This document shows, one piece after another, positions 36,189 through 44,790 of a DNA stretch of 64,000 nt (position 1 is its first letter; each line of letters opens with the position of its first letter). The stretch comes from Streptomyces sp. MJM8645 (GTDB lineage Bacteria; Actinomycetota; Actinomycetes; Streptomycetales; Streptomycetaceae). The stretch lies in the NCBI RefSeq assembly GCF_001625365.1, contig NZ_LJJF01000002.1, positions 806,001 through 870,000 on the forward strand, read 5' to 3'. A program made the position numbers and the translations under genes. The notes under the pieces are model-generated. The model was not told where the DNA came from, ran no database searches, and was given only the letters and a program-made list of their open reading frames with translations.

Positions 36189-36189
36189 G

Positions 36190-37506
36190 TCAGTCCCGCC
36201 CGGTTCCGGGGGGACGCTGCTCGGAGCGTGCCGAGAACAACGCCCAGGCGCGCTCGACCGTCTCGCGATCGGCCGTGACCCTTCCCTCGGCCAGGTGGAT
36301 CTCCAGTGCGCGCAGGGTCGCGTAGAGACGCCGGTCGGGTTCGGCCAGAAGGAGCTCGGTCAGGTGGTAGAGCTGGTTGGTGTCGGCGGCCATCCGGAGC
36401 GAGTCCGGGAACTCGTCGGCCAGGAGCCTCGCCAGGTCCTGGGGGCCGTTGTCGACCAGGTACACCGTCAGCGGATCGGCGTAGAGGTACTCGATGGCCT
36501 CTTCCCAGTCGTCCGTCTGACGGACGTTGGGGCAGCGGTGCGGGTCGTTTCCTTCCAGGATGCGAACCCTTCCGTCGTCCTCGATGAGGCACGCCAGCCC
36601 CTCCAAGTGGCGGACCTGCGGGCCGTTGTAGGTGCGAGCCGGCACACTCTTGCCCTGCTCGGTCTCGAACCGCCGGCCGAACACCTCGGCCAGGGACTGC
36701 TCGGGGAGGCTGACCGGCAACCGGGACAGCTTCCGTTGGTTCATCCGGCCTTCGACGATCAGGTTCTTGAAATAGACGAGGACTGTCCGCCCGTCCGGCA
36801 GATGAATCTTCCGCTGGTAGTCGTCCATCTCGGTGAGCTCCCCGCCGAGCGCCGCCGCGAGCTTCTCGGTGGTCGAATCACCGTCGAGGAGAACGGATCT
36901 GACGTAGCAGCCGACGTCCCGTAGGCCGTCCTCACCGAGCAGGCGGATGACCCTGGCGGCCGGCTCCACGCCGATCCGCTGGGCGTGGAACCAGTCGAGA
37001 CTGATGCGGATGGTGAAGTTCGCCCTGGCCAGGTGCGCGGGCCGGGTGCGCCATGCGTCCACCAGGCTGCGCACCCGCCGACCGGTCTCGTCCTCGTCCG
37101 CGGCGAAATGCGCGCTGGTGATGAGCTCGATCTCCTCAAGGCCGGGTGAGTCGACCTCATGGACGAACCGCTCGCAGAACTCCGGCTCGACCATGGGCTC
37201 GCCGCCACCGGACAGCACGGCCTTCCACAAGCCCATGCCGTTCATCAGCTTCAGGACCGGAGCCGGATCCCGGGCGACGCTGTACCTGCTTAACCGATTT
37301 AGGGACATCGGTGCGGCGTAGTTGCAGTGCCCGCAGCCGACCGGACACTCCGATGACGGCCAGACGTAGCAGGTCGTGCCGGTGGTCGGCCCGTGCTCCG
37401 TGTATCGGGTCAGCGAGGCGATGACCTGATCACGGCACTCGGTGAGTGCCGAATCATTCACGGCCGAAGCCGAATTAGCTTCCCGCTTGAACAGGGATTC
37501 AGGCAT
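36190..37506 (-). CDS. Radical SAM enzyme
   Basis: A 438-residue protein with the CxxxCxxC cluster motif C54-PVG-C58-GH-C61 in SSECPVGCGHCNYAAP, followed by the GGE motif as LSGGGEPM and strands of a partial TIM barrel. No SPASM-type cysteine cluster is evident in the C-terminal half, although HRCPNVRQ contributes one more Cys. The ATG at 37506 overlaps the carrier-protein gene and has a GGAGGG site. A TTA codon (minus strand, 37293-37291) makes translation dependent on the bldA tRNA, tying the pathway to development. The chemistry could be C-H activation, epimerisation or C-C bond formation on the carrier-bound unit; sequence does not say which. Confidence 0.85.
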   Translation of the reverse strand: MPESLFKREANSASAVNDSALTECRDQVIASLTRYTEHGPTTGTTCYVWPSSECPVGCGHCNYAAPMSLNRLSRYSVARDPAPVLKLMNGMGLWKAVLSGGGEPMVEPEFCERFVHEVDSPGLEEIELITSAHFAADEDETGRRVRSLVDAWRTRPAHLARANFTIRISLDWFHAQRIGVEPAARVIRLLGEDGLRDVGCYVRSVLLDGDSTTEKLAAALGGELTEMDDYQRKIHLPDGRTVLVYFKNLIVEGRMNQRKLSRLPVSLPEQSLAEVFGRRFETEQGKSVPARTYNGPQVRHLEGLACLIEDDGRVRILEGNDPHRCPNVRQTDDWEEAIEYLYADPLTVYLVDNGPQDLARLLADEFPDSLRMAADTNQLYHLTELLLAEPDRRLYATLRALEIHLAEGRVTADRETVERAWALFSARSEQRPPGTGRD

Positions 37507-37768
37507 GATGGTGCCCTCCGCTCGCATCTGAATTGACCGGCAGGTCGGCGACGGCCGCCCAGACCGCACCTGCCGTTTTGAACGTTTCGGAAACGAGCCG
37601 CTCGTCCGGTACGGAGATGCCCATCCCTTCCTCCAGATCCATCACCAGATTCACCATGGCAAGGGAGTCCAGACCCAGGTCCGCCAGCAATTCGTCTGCC
37701 GAGACCGGTCCGTCGGCCATCGGCAGGTGCCGACGGAGAATTTCCTCGAATTCCGCCGGCCAAGTCAT
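37499..37768 (-). CDS. Acyl/peptidyl carrier protein
   Basis: An 89-residue free-standing carrier. The phosphopantetheine site is LGLDSLAMVN, with Ser35 as the attachment residue. Helix 1 (EFEEILRRHLP) and the acidic DLEEGMGISVPDE helix are typical. The C-terminus ends GGHHHA. ATG overlaps the acyl-CoA dehydrogenase stop by 4 bp and its own stop overlaps the radical SAM start. It is the likely covalent scaffold for the cluster: loaded by the adenylation enzyme, oxidised by the dehydrogenase and modified by the radical SAM or dioxygenase. Confidence 0.88.
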   Translation of the reverse strand: MTWPAEFEEILRRHLPMADGPVSADELLADLGLDSLAMVNLVMDLEEGMGISVPDERLVSETFKTAGAVWAAVADLPVNSDASGGHHHA

Positions 37769-39006
37769 CGCGGACCGTCCTCGTCGTCAACCGTCGAGTC
37801 GATGACGGATATCAGGTCAGCGGGCAGGACGGTGACATCGCGATCGAGTAGCGCGAGCGCCCCGTTCATGGTGAGCAGGCGGTCGTTGTTGAAATTCAGG
37901 CGCGCCGACCGAAGGTCGCGGAAGTTCCGCTCAAGAGGGATTCCGGCATCCCGGCTGTAGCCCTCGAACAGTCCGGCGATCTGGAGCAGGCGATCCGCGG
38001 CCCTGAACGTCAGTTCCGAGGAGACGACTTTGAGATTGTTGAGATGGATCTGGGTCGCCGTCCCGCTCAGTGACGACCCCTCTCGCCGACGTGCCAGGAT
38101 CTCGTCCCGGACGGTGCCGAGATAGGCGGCGACGAGTTCGACATCGATCCTGGCCCGTGCGATCCGCTCGGACACCAGGTCGGTCAGACGGCCGGCGCCC
38201 CGGGCCCGAACCATGCCCAGCACGCCGGAGAGCGCGCTTCGCGCGGTGCCGAGCCACACTGCGGACCACGCCAGGTGTCCGGCCGGGATCATGCTCTCCA
38301 CGGCGACGGTCCTGAAGTCGCCCGGACTCCCCACGACCTGCCAGGCAGGCACCGTACCCGCCAGCTTCATCCCCCGGCTCTCGGTACCCCGCATCCCCAA
38401 GGTGTTCCAGGCGCCCGAGGGGGCCACGGAAAGCTGGTGCCGGTCGGCGTAGCACAGGATGACCCGGTGGTCGGCGGCGTCGGGCGACTCGCGCATGGTC
38501 ACCAGGAATCCCTCGGCATGGGCGCCGCCGGTGACGATCGGCGCCTCACGCTCGAATCCCAGCTGCTCCCCCGCCCCGTTCAGGGCGGCTCGCCCGCTGA
38601 GCAGGTGTCCGCCCTTGCCCGGCTCGGTGGTCACCGACGCGAGGTACACCTCTCCCGACGCCAGCCGCGGAAGCAGCTCGTCCCGCAGCCGCGCCGAGCC
38701 GAAGCGCACGATGCAGTCGACCTGCTGGCAGTGCATCGCCCAGATCATCGCCGTCGAGGAGCAGCCCGACGCCAGCAGGCCCGCCACGGCCACGAGGTCG
38801 CCGAGATCTCCTCCCAGTCCGCCGTACTCCTCGGGTACGAGAAGTCCCATCAGGCCGTTCGCCCGCAAGAGCCCGACAGCCTCCTCCGGGAACCGGGCGG
38901 AGTCGTCCGTCCCTGCAGCTTGAGCCCGGATATCCGGAAGTACAGCGCGGGCCTTCCGGCAGGCAGCCGCTGATGTTCTGCTTCCCATCTCATCCACCCC
39001 GTTCAT
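37765..39006 (-). CDS. Acyl-CoA dehydrogenase family flavoprotein
   Basis: A 413-residue enzyme with the all-helical N-terminus (FPEEAVGLLRANGLMGLLVP then EEYGGLGGDLGDL), the middle beta domain (ASVTTEPGKGGH, WNTLGMRGTESRGM) and the C-terminal helical bundle ending FNNDRLLTMNGALAL. In secondary metabolism such proteins often dehydrogenate amino- or acyl-units held on carrier proteins, and the adjacent carrier gene supports that. The active-site Glu cannot be assigned by eye. ATG 39006 or 38988 (after GGGGTGG) could be the start. It is the first gene of the ten-gene operon. Confidence 0.85.
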   Translation of the reverse strand: MNGVDEMGSRTSAAACRKARAVLPDIRAQAAGTDDSARFPEEAVGLLRANGLMGLLVPEEYGGLGGDLGDLVAVAGLLASGCSSTAMIWAMHCQQVDCIVRFGSARLRDELLPRLASGEVYLASVTTEPGKGGHLLSGRAALNGAGEQLGFEREAPIVTGGAHAEGFLVTMRESPDAADHRVILCYADRHQLSVAPSGAWNTLGMRGTESRGMKLAGTVPAWQVVGSPGDFRTVAVESMIPAGHLAWSAVWLGTARSALSGVLGMVRARGAGRLTDLVSERIARARIDVELVAAYLGTVRDEILARRREGSSLSGTATQIHLNNLKVVSSELTFRAADRLLQIAGLFEGYSRDAGIPLERNFRDLRSARLNFNNDRLLTMNGALALLDRDVTVLPADLISVIDSTVDDEDGPR

Positions 39007-39020
39007 TCACATCGCCGGAC

Positions 39021-39043
39021 GCCGGTGCACTGGGTGCACCGGC
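39021..39043. promoter_or_regulatory. Perfect inverted repeat upstream of the operon
   Basis: GCCGGTGCAC-TGG-GTGCACCGGC, 15 bp upstream of the acyl-CoA dehydrogenase start. It could be an operator or a 5'-leader hairpin that hides the ribosome binding site. Confidence 0.5.
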
Positions 39044-39605
39044 GGGTCCGCGGACGGTATGGCATCGATCCAGGCCTGATATCGCACGGCCTCGGCTCAC
39101 CTTCCCGCCGACCGCGGAGAAGGCATGTCATCGATTCGAAACGACCGAATGCTCGACGCAGCCCCCCCTGGAGCTATCTGCGTCGGCCCGCCCATGCGGC
39201 TCCGGCGGATCCCTCGTGGATGCCGGAGCTCCTGCGTCATCGGTCTGTGCCCGCCCCATACAAGGACAGTGGTCGAGGATATGTCAACCACCTTTTCAAC
39301 CAGGGCTACGAGCTTCACACACCTTCCCCGAAGTGCCGGTCCGAGGCCCGGATCCGCCTTCCTCCTCCGGAATCGCCCGGGCCGAAACCCGCGGCAAGCC
39401 GCCCCGCCGTCCGCCGGCCCGGATCTCGGTCCACCGAAGATCAGCAGCTCAGACGGTGGTCGCCGGGATGCCGGCCGGCCCCTCGCCGAGGTGCCCGCAG
39501 CCGCCCGCACACCCTGGACGCCGGACGCGCCACGAAGACACCGCCAACTTCCCGTTGCGCGAATGAACTTGTGATGGCTAGCCTGCTAAAGCGTTTAAGT
39601 TCCCA

Positions 39606-39635
39606 TTGGTATGGACCATTTTGGTATGGACCATT
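39606..39635. repeat. Tandem 15-bp repeat, probable regulator binding site
   Basis: TTGGTATGGACCATT occurs twice without spacing (39606-39620, 39621-39635). Each copy contains the inverted pair TGGT-N4-ACCA. It lies in AT-rich DNA, about 190 bp upstream of the plus-strand gene and about 600 bp upstream of the minus-strand operon. Confidence 0.6.
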
Positions 39636-39827
39636 TATCTCGCTCTTCCGAGCGCGTCCAGCAGGAGGTGCCCCCTGACCGACTGAACCGCCAGCTCAGG
39701 CATCCCGGCAACGGCCGTCCCCCACCGGCCGAAGCCGCTACCCGGCTGGCGGACGCCACCGCGACGGCCCGGGCCGGGGCATGACGGCCCCAGGGCCGAG
39801 CGGACGAACGGCGAGGGGTCCTTCGCC

Positions 39828-41015
39828 ATGCCCGTGCGCCGTCCACCGCCCGACCCGGAACGGCGCACGGGCAGACACGCCCTAACAGCAGGTACCGAGT
39901 GGTTCTTCGTCCCGGATCCGGTGGTGACAACGACAGTGCCAGGAAAGAACGAACTCCCGACCGTCCTCCAAAGTGATCACAACACCTATCTGGCCGGCGC
40001 GTTACCGCTCTGCGTGATCCTCGCGGACGAGGCCATGAGGCCATGGTTCTACTCGCAGTACATCCAGCTCTATGCCATGGGTTCCGACTCCCAGCAGAAG
40101 GCGCCACACCTGGACTTCCACAGCTCACTGACCTGTCGGGAAGTCCTGCACACCCGGACACTGGATCGCGCGGCCGCCGGGCGCATCGGCCGCATCGTTG
40201 CGTTCCTCCGAAGCTGTATCGACTCCGGCCGGCACGTCATCGTCTTCGTGGACGACTCCTTCCTGCGGGGGGAGCCGCGTCCCTTCGTCCATGAGCTTCT
40301 CGTCCACGGCTACGACGACCGGTCGGAGCAGCTCCGCGTCGTCGGCTTCGGCGGTGCGATCGGACGGCCCGGAAGCCAGCGGTTCCAGACCTTGGAGTTC
40401 GGCTACCAGGCTTTCGAGGAAGCCTTCGAACGAGCGCTGTCCCTGACGGCACCGAACTCCGACTTCGCCGCGATCCGCTACCCCGTCCAGCTCCTCCAGC
40501 GTGTGCGGACGCGCCCGGCGTTCGATCCCGGGCGGCTGTGGACCGAGCTGTCGAGCTACCTGGAGGCACCCGAGCTGGACATCTTCCGCGCCGGTACCGA
40601 GTACTGGTGGTGGTCCCCACCGAAGCCCGAGGCCCAACCGCCCGACTTCACCGTCTCGTCGGGGTTCGAGGTCCATGGCAGGTTCATACGCCATCTGAAG
40701 GCCGTCGAGGCGGGAGACCACCTCATCGACTACCGGCAGTTCCACCTCCTCTGGGAACACAAGACGGCCATCCTGCGCCGACTGGAACACCTTGCCCGAG
40801 AGTTCGACCTCCAGGGCGGCCTGGACGACGTGATCTCCGGTTGCCGCCGCCGCGCACAGGAGTTCCTCGACCTCAGGCTCAAGGTCCTGATGGCCCTCAA
40901 CGGCAGGAGCACACCCCAGGCAATGGCCCAAGGGGTATCCCTCGTCACACGTACTCTCCACGAGGAGCCGGAAGCACTGTCCCGTGTCAGGGACGTCGTG
41001 GCCGGCCTGCGCTGA
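39828..41015 (+). CDS. Unknown protein, faintly BtrH/C39-like N-terminal half
   Basis: A 395-residue soluble protein. The N-terminal half has HVIVFVDDSFLRG and FVHELLVHGYDDRSEQLRVV, an Asp/His pattern like that of BtrH-type or C39-like papain-fold domains found in natural-product clusters. A catalytic Cys in the expected N-terminal position is not clear, so it may be a scaffold or an inactive homologue. The C-terminal half is helical (WEHKTAILRRLEHLAREFDL). It has a TTA codon (40002-40004), like the radical SAM gene across the spacer, so it is probably co-regulated. The start is uncertain; GTG codons after WFFVPDP (about 39920-39950) would give a more normal N-terminus. Confidence 0.5.
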   Translation: MPVRRPPPDPERRTGRHALTAGTEWFFVPDPVVTTTVPGKNELPTVLQSDHNTYLAGALPLCVILADEAMRPWFYSQYIQLYAMGSDSQQKAPHLDFHSSLTCREVLHTRTLDRAAAGRIGRIVAFLRSCIDSGRHVIVFVDDSFLRGEPRPFVHELLVHGYDDRSEQLRVVGFGGAIGRPGSQRFQTLEFGYQAFEEAFERALSLTAPNSDFAAIRYPVQLLQRVRTRPAFDPGRLWTELSSYLEAPELDIFRAGTEYWWWSPPKPEAQPPDFTVSSGFEVHGRFIRHLKAVEAGDHLIDYRQFHLLWEHKTAILRRLEHLAREFDLQGGLDDVISGCRRRAQEFLDLRLKVLMALNGRSTPQAMAQGVSLVTRTLHEEPEALSRVRDVVAGLR

Positions 41016-41071
41016 GCGGCTCACGTCACCGAGTCGCGAAGCGGGCGTGCCGGGGCGCCGGTCGCGGTCCG

Positions 41072-42391
41072 TCAGTTGGGCATCGGGCGCGGGCGGCTGG
41101 CGGGGGGATCCGAGGGGATGTCATCCACGCTGGGCAGGTTCTTCAGGAGCCAGTGGACGCTGTTGTCACCGCCGAGTTCGGGGAAGTCGACGACGGCGGT
41201 CTCGCAGAGCCAGAGCAGGTGCTCCTTCATGGTCCGGTGTCCCTTGGCCTTCTGCTCGGCGGCGAAGTCGTAGTACTCGAAGGTGGGAGCGGCACAGGTC
41301 CCGTCCCAGGCGGGGTCGTCGCTGCCCGGGGTCGTCATGAGGAGTTCGGCGACGGGGTAGAGCACACCGCTCATCGAGGCGATGAAGGTGCGCTCCAGGT
41401 GGTAGCGGGTGTTCCGCTGGTTCGGGTTGAAGTTCGACTGGACGTCGTAGAGCTTGTCGAGCATGGCCAGGGTGTAGCAGTAGGCGGCGTTGAAGAGGAC
41501 GGCCAGGCCTGCGGCCGGTCCGGAGAAGCCCTTCGCCCGGGGATCGCTGGGGACGTTGCGGACCTGCCCGGTGACCTCGATGCCCTGTTCGATCCTCTTG
41601 AACTTCGCGTAGTGCGAGAGCTCGTCGAGGCCGGGGCGCGGGTTGACCGGGTCGATCGGGACGGTGGCCTTCTTCGGGTCCACGCCCTCGCCCTGCTCGA
41701 CCACCATCTTCAGAGCGGTCTCGGCGGTGTGGAGGTCGGTGATGACCACGGGTTCGCCGCCGCCGTCGTGGTTCCAGTACGCGCTCTCGTACTGCCAGGG
41801 GGCGTTTGCCTTCGCGTACTTCCACACGTCGTCCGGGTCGGCCTCGGTCAGGTGCTTGAGGCCGACTTCGATCGCCTTGTAGAACTGGCCGAGCGTGTTG
41901 TACTCGCCCGGTTGCGGCTTGGCGCCCTTCTCGGCGGGCAGCTCCAGCGGCAGGAACACCCGGTTCATCAGATCCTTGCTGCACGGCTCCAGGTGGAGGG
42001 TCAGCGGCGGAGTCCGATGGAGCATCAGGCTCGGGTACCTGGTGATGAAGTCCGGGTCGTAGAAGACGATCCGGTCCGCTCCGCCGAGCGCGATGATCAG
42101 GTTGCGCACCAGGCACAGGTGCAGCATCTCCTCGATCGCGATGCTGATGATCGTGCGCTGGGCGGAGATTCCCGGGTCCCACTGGCTGTGGCCCTTGGTC
42201 CCGATGGAGTAGGCGGCGTACAGGTACATCGGGACGGTTGACAGCTCGACCTGGGCCGCCTGGTACAGGTGGTTGAGCAAGGTGTCGATGTCCTCGATCG
42301 GTCGATCGGCCTTGATCGTGCCGATCGGGGTGACGGCGAAGGGGATGTCGGGCAGGCGGCGGGTGGCGGGCTTGGTGGCGTCGGTCGTCAT
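41072..42391 (-). CDS. Ferritin-like protein (PF12902, VioB-like)
   Basis: A 439-residue protein. The N-terminal ferritin-like domain contains LLNHLYQAAQVELSTVPMYL and, further on, RTIISIAIEEMLHLCLVRNL, giving ExxH-type di-metal ligands. LDELSHYAKFKRIEQG supplies another helix with Glu/His. This is the PF12902 architecture, related to VioB/RebD/StaD iminophenylpyruvate dimer synthases but shorter. Its ATG overlaps the stop of the DUF2063 gene by 4 bp, so it is the last gene of the MNIO operon. It may oxidise or bind metal with the Cys-rich protein; its substrate is unknown. Confidence 0.8.
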   Translation of the reverse strand: MTTDATKPATRRLPDIPFAVTPIGTIKADRPIEDIDTLLNHLYQAAQVELSTVPMYLYAAYSIGTKGHSQWDPGISAQRTIISIAIEEMLHLCLVRNLIIALGGADRIVFYDPDFITRYPSLMLHRTPPLTLHLEPCSKDLMNRVFLPLELPAEKGAKPQPGEYNTLGQFYKAIEVGLKHLTEADPDDVWKYAKANAPWQYESAYWNHDGGGEPVVITDLHTAETALKMVVEQGEGVDPKKATVPIDPVNPRPGLDELSHYAKFKRIEQGIEVTGQVRNVPSDPRAKGFSGPAAGLAVLFNAAYCYTLAMLDKLYDVQSNFNPNQRNTRYHLERTFIASMSGVLYPVAELLMTTPGSDDPAWDGTCAAPTFEYYDFAAEQKAKGHRTMKEHLLWLCETAVVDFPELGGDNSVHWLLKNLPSVDDIPSDPPASRPRPMPN

Positions 42392-43155
42392 ACCTCGGCT
42401 CCGTTCGGTTCCGGGCGCTCGGGGCGCGGTGAGGGCGGTGCGGATGGCGGACCGGCCCGGTCGGGGCGGTCGGGGTGCTCGGTGTCGGGGTGCTCGGTGT
42501 CGGGATGCTCGGTGTTCGAGGAGGCGAGCAGCGTGCGCCGGACGTCCTCGGTCAGCTCCGTGACGTGGACGCCGTGGTCCCGGCGGCGCAGCAGCAGGAG
42601 TACGGGGCGCGCGGCCGGCGGCTGCGGGTCCTCGCCGCGGGCCACCGCGGCCGCGTAGCGGTGCACGGGGTGCCGACAGGCCAGCACGCGGCACGCGCGG
42701 GCCGGCTCGGCGTCGTACACCTCGGCGAAAGCCCTTTCATATCCTGCGAGTTCGACGATCAGCTGGACCCAGAGGTCGACGTCGCGGCCCGGTGGGTCGA
42801 GGTCGGGTCTGGTGGTCGCGAGGTGTGACGCGAAGCCGTCGGCGAAGTGCTCCAGGGTCCAGCTGCGGGGCGGGCAGGTGTTCAGGTACTCGGTGGCGAG
42901 CGCGTCGAAGGCCTCCGGCCCCAGGAGTCGGCGCAACGCGGGGAAGCAGGAACGCAGGCAGGCCAGCAGGCGAAGCCGGTAACCGCGGCGGTAGATGTCC
43001 AGCCGCTCGCCGGCGGTGAGCCGGCCGGACGGTGTGAGCACCTGGGCGGTGGCCGCGCCACCCTCCTGGTCCGGGCCGATGGCGTGGAGGACGGCGGCCT
43101 GCAGCCAGTGCTGGAGTTCGGCCAGGTGCGCCGGCGCTCCTTCGACCGTCGACAT
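42388..43155 (-). CDS. DUF2063-type MNIO partner protein
   Basis: A 255-residue protein. The N-terminal domain has LQHWLQAAVL, GERLDIYRRGYRLRLLACLR and FPALRRLLGPEAFDALATEY, the hallmarks of DUF2063 (HvfC/BufC-like), the partner that recruits substrate for DUF692 oxidases. I choose ATG 43155 (GGGAG site) one base after the MNIO stop (TGACATG) rather than the upstream codon at 43176. The C-terminus has three TEHPD repeats from a 15-bp tandem repeat (about 42478-42515) and a Pro-rich tail. It should form a complex with the MNIO and the Cys-rich protein. Confidence 0.82.
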   Translation of the reverse strand: MSTVEGAPAHLAELQHWLQAAVLHAIGPDQEGGAATAQVLTPSGRLTAGERLDIYRRGYRLRLLACLRSCFPALRRLLGPEAFDALATEYLNTCPPRSWTLEHFADGFASHLATTRPDLDPPGRDVDLWVQLIVELAGYERAFAEVYDAEPARACRVLACRHPVHRYAAAVARGEDPQPPAARPVLLLLRRRDHGVHVTELTEDVRRTLLASSNTEHPDTEHPDTEHPDRPDRAGPPSAPPSPRPERPEPNGAEV

Positions 43156-43156
43156 G

Positions 43157-44053
43157 TCAGACTCCCGCCGTGACACGGGCGTTCGGCGGTTCGAGGGCCC
43201 GCCGGCGCGCCTTGTCGAGTTCCGCGACCAGTTCGGGGAAGGGCGGCAGGCGGTCGTCCCACTCCAGCAGGGTGGACACGGGCCCGGTCAGCGCGATCGC
43301 CGCGTCGTACAGCTCCCACACGGCCGGTGCGACCGGTCCGTCATGGGTGTCGATCAGATGTGTGCCCGCGTCGGTGTGACCGGCCAGGTGGATCTGCACG
43401 ACCCGGTCGTGCGGGAGTGCTCCGAGGTATGCGCGCGGATCGGTGTCGTGGTTGACGGCCGACACGTAGACGTTGTTGACGTCGAGCAGGAGCCCGCAGT
43501 CGGCCTCGACCGCCAGCCGCGCCACGAACTCCTCCTCCGGCATGGTCGATGCGGTGAAGCCCACGTACGTGCTGGGGTTCTCCAGCACCAGCGGGCGCTC
43601 CAGGAAGTCCTGCACGGTCCTGACCCGTCGCACCAGATGGGTCAACGCGGCCTCGGTGAAGGGGACTGGCAGCAGGTCGTGGGTGTTGAGCCCGGCGACC
43701 CCGGTGAAGCACACGTGGTCCGACACCCAGGCGGCGCCCACCGCATCGGCCAGCTGCCGGAGCCTCCTCAGGTAGTCGAAGTCCAGGGGCTCCACGCTGC
43801 CGATCGACAGCGACACCCCGTGCATGACCAGGGGGTGCCGCTCGGCGACCCGGTCCAGTACGTGACGCGGGTGGCCGTGGGAGTCGAGGTGGTTCTCGGA
43901 GATGATCTCCAGCCACTCGGCGCCCAGCTCGTCGCCGAGGTGGTCCAGTACGTACCGGTGGTGCGGGCTGCGCAGGCCGACACCGAACCCCAGGTTCGGC
44001 AGGTCGAAGCGGGACACCCGGCCGGCCCGCTCGCCGTGGTGACGCTGCGTCAC
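43157..44053 (-). CDS. Multinuclear non-heme iron oxidase (MNIO, DUF692)
   Basis: A 298-residue TIM-barrel enzyme of the MbnB/BufB/TglH family. Metal-ligand motifs visible in order: ISENHLD, VMHGVSLSIG, WVSDHVCFTG, LENPSTY, LLLDVNNVYVSAVNH, VQIHLAGHTD then THLIDTHDGPV, and TLLEWDDRLP. The family uses a di- or tri-iron site to modify cysteine residues, for example making oxazolone/thioamide, thiooxazole or carbon-excised products. The GTG start overlaps the Cys-rich gene's stop as GTGA. The upstream Cys-rich protein is the obvious candidate substrate. Confidence 0.9.
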   Translation of the reverse strand: MTQRHHGERAGRVSRFDLPNLGFGVGLRSPHHRYVLDHLGDELGAEWLEIISENHLDSHGHPRHVLDRVAERHPLVMHGVSLSIGSVEPLDFDYLRRLRQLADAVGAAWVSDHVCFTGVAGLNTHDLLPVPFTEAALTHLVRRVRTVQDFLERPLVLENPSTYVGFTASTMPEEEFVARLAVEADCGLLLDVNNVYVSAVNHDTDPRAYLGALPHDRVVQIHLAGHTDAGTHLIDTHDGPVAPAVWELYDAAIALTGPVSTLLEWDDRLPPFPELVAELDKARRRALEPPNARVTAGV

Positions 44054-44697
44054 GCGTTCGCCTCGTCCGACGGGAGCGGGAGCACCTGCGGCTTGCTCCG
44101 GTCGAGCCTCTTCTTCCTCCGCTCGGCCTCGTTCACTTCGTACGGCGGGACCAGGTCGTCCGGGTAGCCCTCGCCCGGGGACGGGCCGAACGGGAGGCCC
44201 GCGGCGTACATCCGGGCCTCGAACAGCTGGCGGGCGAGCTTCCAGACGCTCTTGCCCTTCAGCGGGCCGCCCGCGAACACCCGGCTGACGTTGATCGGGC
44301 TCGCGCAGCTGCCGTTCTGCCGACAGGCCTGGTCGCCCGGCTTGGCGAGTTCCGCGTCGGGGCCGGTGTAGCCGCACCCGCCCTGCCCGCGGCACTCGTT
44401 GGCGCCGTGGCACACGTGCAGGACGGTGGCACAGGCTCCCATGCCCGCCATCGGCGCCTTCTCGTCGATGTCGTGGTTCCGGCAGGCGTTCAGGCCCATG
44501 CACACGTGGAGCTCAAGGGCCTTCTGCAGATCGGCCGCGGACACGCGCGGCCCGCCGGCCTCGTGCGCGGCGTGCCGCAGCGCGATCCCGTCGTCGCCGC
44601 CGAGGATCACACGCTCGATCTCCGCCAGCTCCTCGGGGCCCAGATCCGGGAAGCCGTCACCTTCGGCCCCCCTGCCACTGTTCTTCCTGCCACTCAC
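44050..44697 (-). CDS. Cys-rich CxGxNxC protein, candidate MNIO substrate
   Basis: A 215-residue protein without a signal peptide. It has eight cysteines (66, 72, 89, 96, 102, 108, 125, 131) in a central block with two CxGxNxC motifs (C66-MGLNA-C72 and C96-HGANE-C102), the second extended by RGQGGC108. His residues at 65 and 95 precede the first Cys of each motif. This resembles the KxCxGxxxxGxNxC-type cores of bufferin-like MNIO substrates. A 60-residue acidic leader region precedes the Cys block, and a basic tail follows it. The GTG at 44697 has a near-perfect GAGGAGGT site; the longer frame to 44859 runs through the promoter repeats. It is the first gene of the operon. A plain metal-binding protein is the alternative. 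Confidence 0.75.
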   Translation of the reverse strand: MSGRKNSGRGAEGDGFPDLGPEELAEIERVILGGDDGIALRHAAHEAGGPRVSAADLQKALELHVCMGLNACRNHDIDEKAPMAGMGACATVLHVCHGANECRGQGGCGYTGPDAELAKPGDQACRQNGSCASPINVSRVFAGGPLKGKSVWKLARQLFEARMYAAGLPFGPSPGEGYPDDLVPPYEVNEAERRKKRLDRSKPQVLPLPSDEANA

Positions 44698-44750
44698 GAG
44701 TACCTCCTCGATCGCCTTGGGCCAGGCGCGCACGGCAGCGCGATATCGCT

Positions 44751-44790
44751 GCGATGTGACGCGATGTGACGCGATGTGACGTGACGAAAT
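44751..44790 (-). repeat. Three perfect 10-bp direct repeats in the MNIO operon promoter
   Basis: GCGATGTGAC occurs at 44751-44760, 44761-44770 and 44771-44780, followed by degenerate copies through about 44812. They lie 54-115 bp upstream of the Cys-rich gene start. A 10-bp period places all copies on one face of the helix, suggesting cooperative binding of a regulator. Confidence 0.7.

Larger units (their letters stand above)
39007..39827. other. Long regulatory intergenic region, no confident gene
   Basis: An 821-bp spacer between the divergent dehydrogenase operon and the unknown plus-strand gene. Open frames exist (for example 39025-39678) but have weak codon bias and no domain. It contains the inverted repeat at 39021-39043 and the tandem repeat at 39606-39635 in a locally AT-rich stretch (about 39570-39640), which together look like the control region of the cluster. 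I found no regulator gene and no convincing precursor peptide. Confidence 0.5.

Noticed and set aside
39025..39678. 217-codon plus-strand frame in the cluster control region, considered as a precursor peptide or regulator
   Set aside because: Weak third-position G/C bias, many Arg/Pro codons, no domain, and overlap with repeats that look regulatory.
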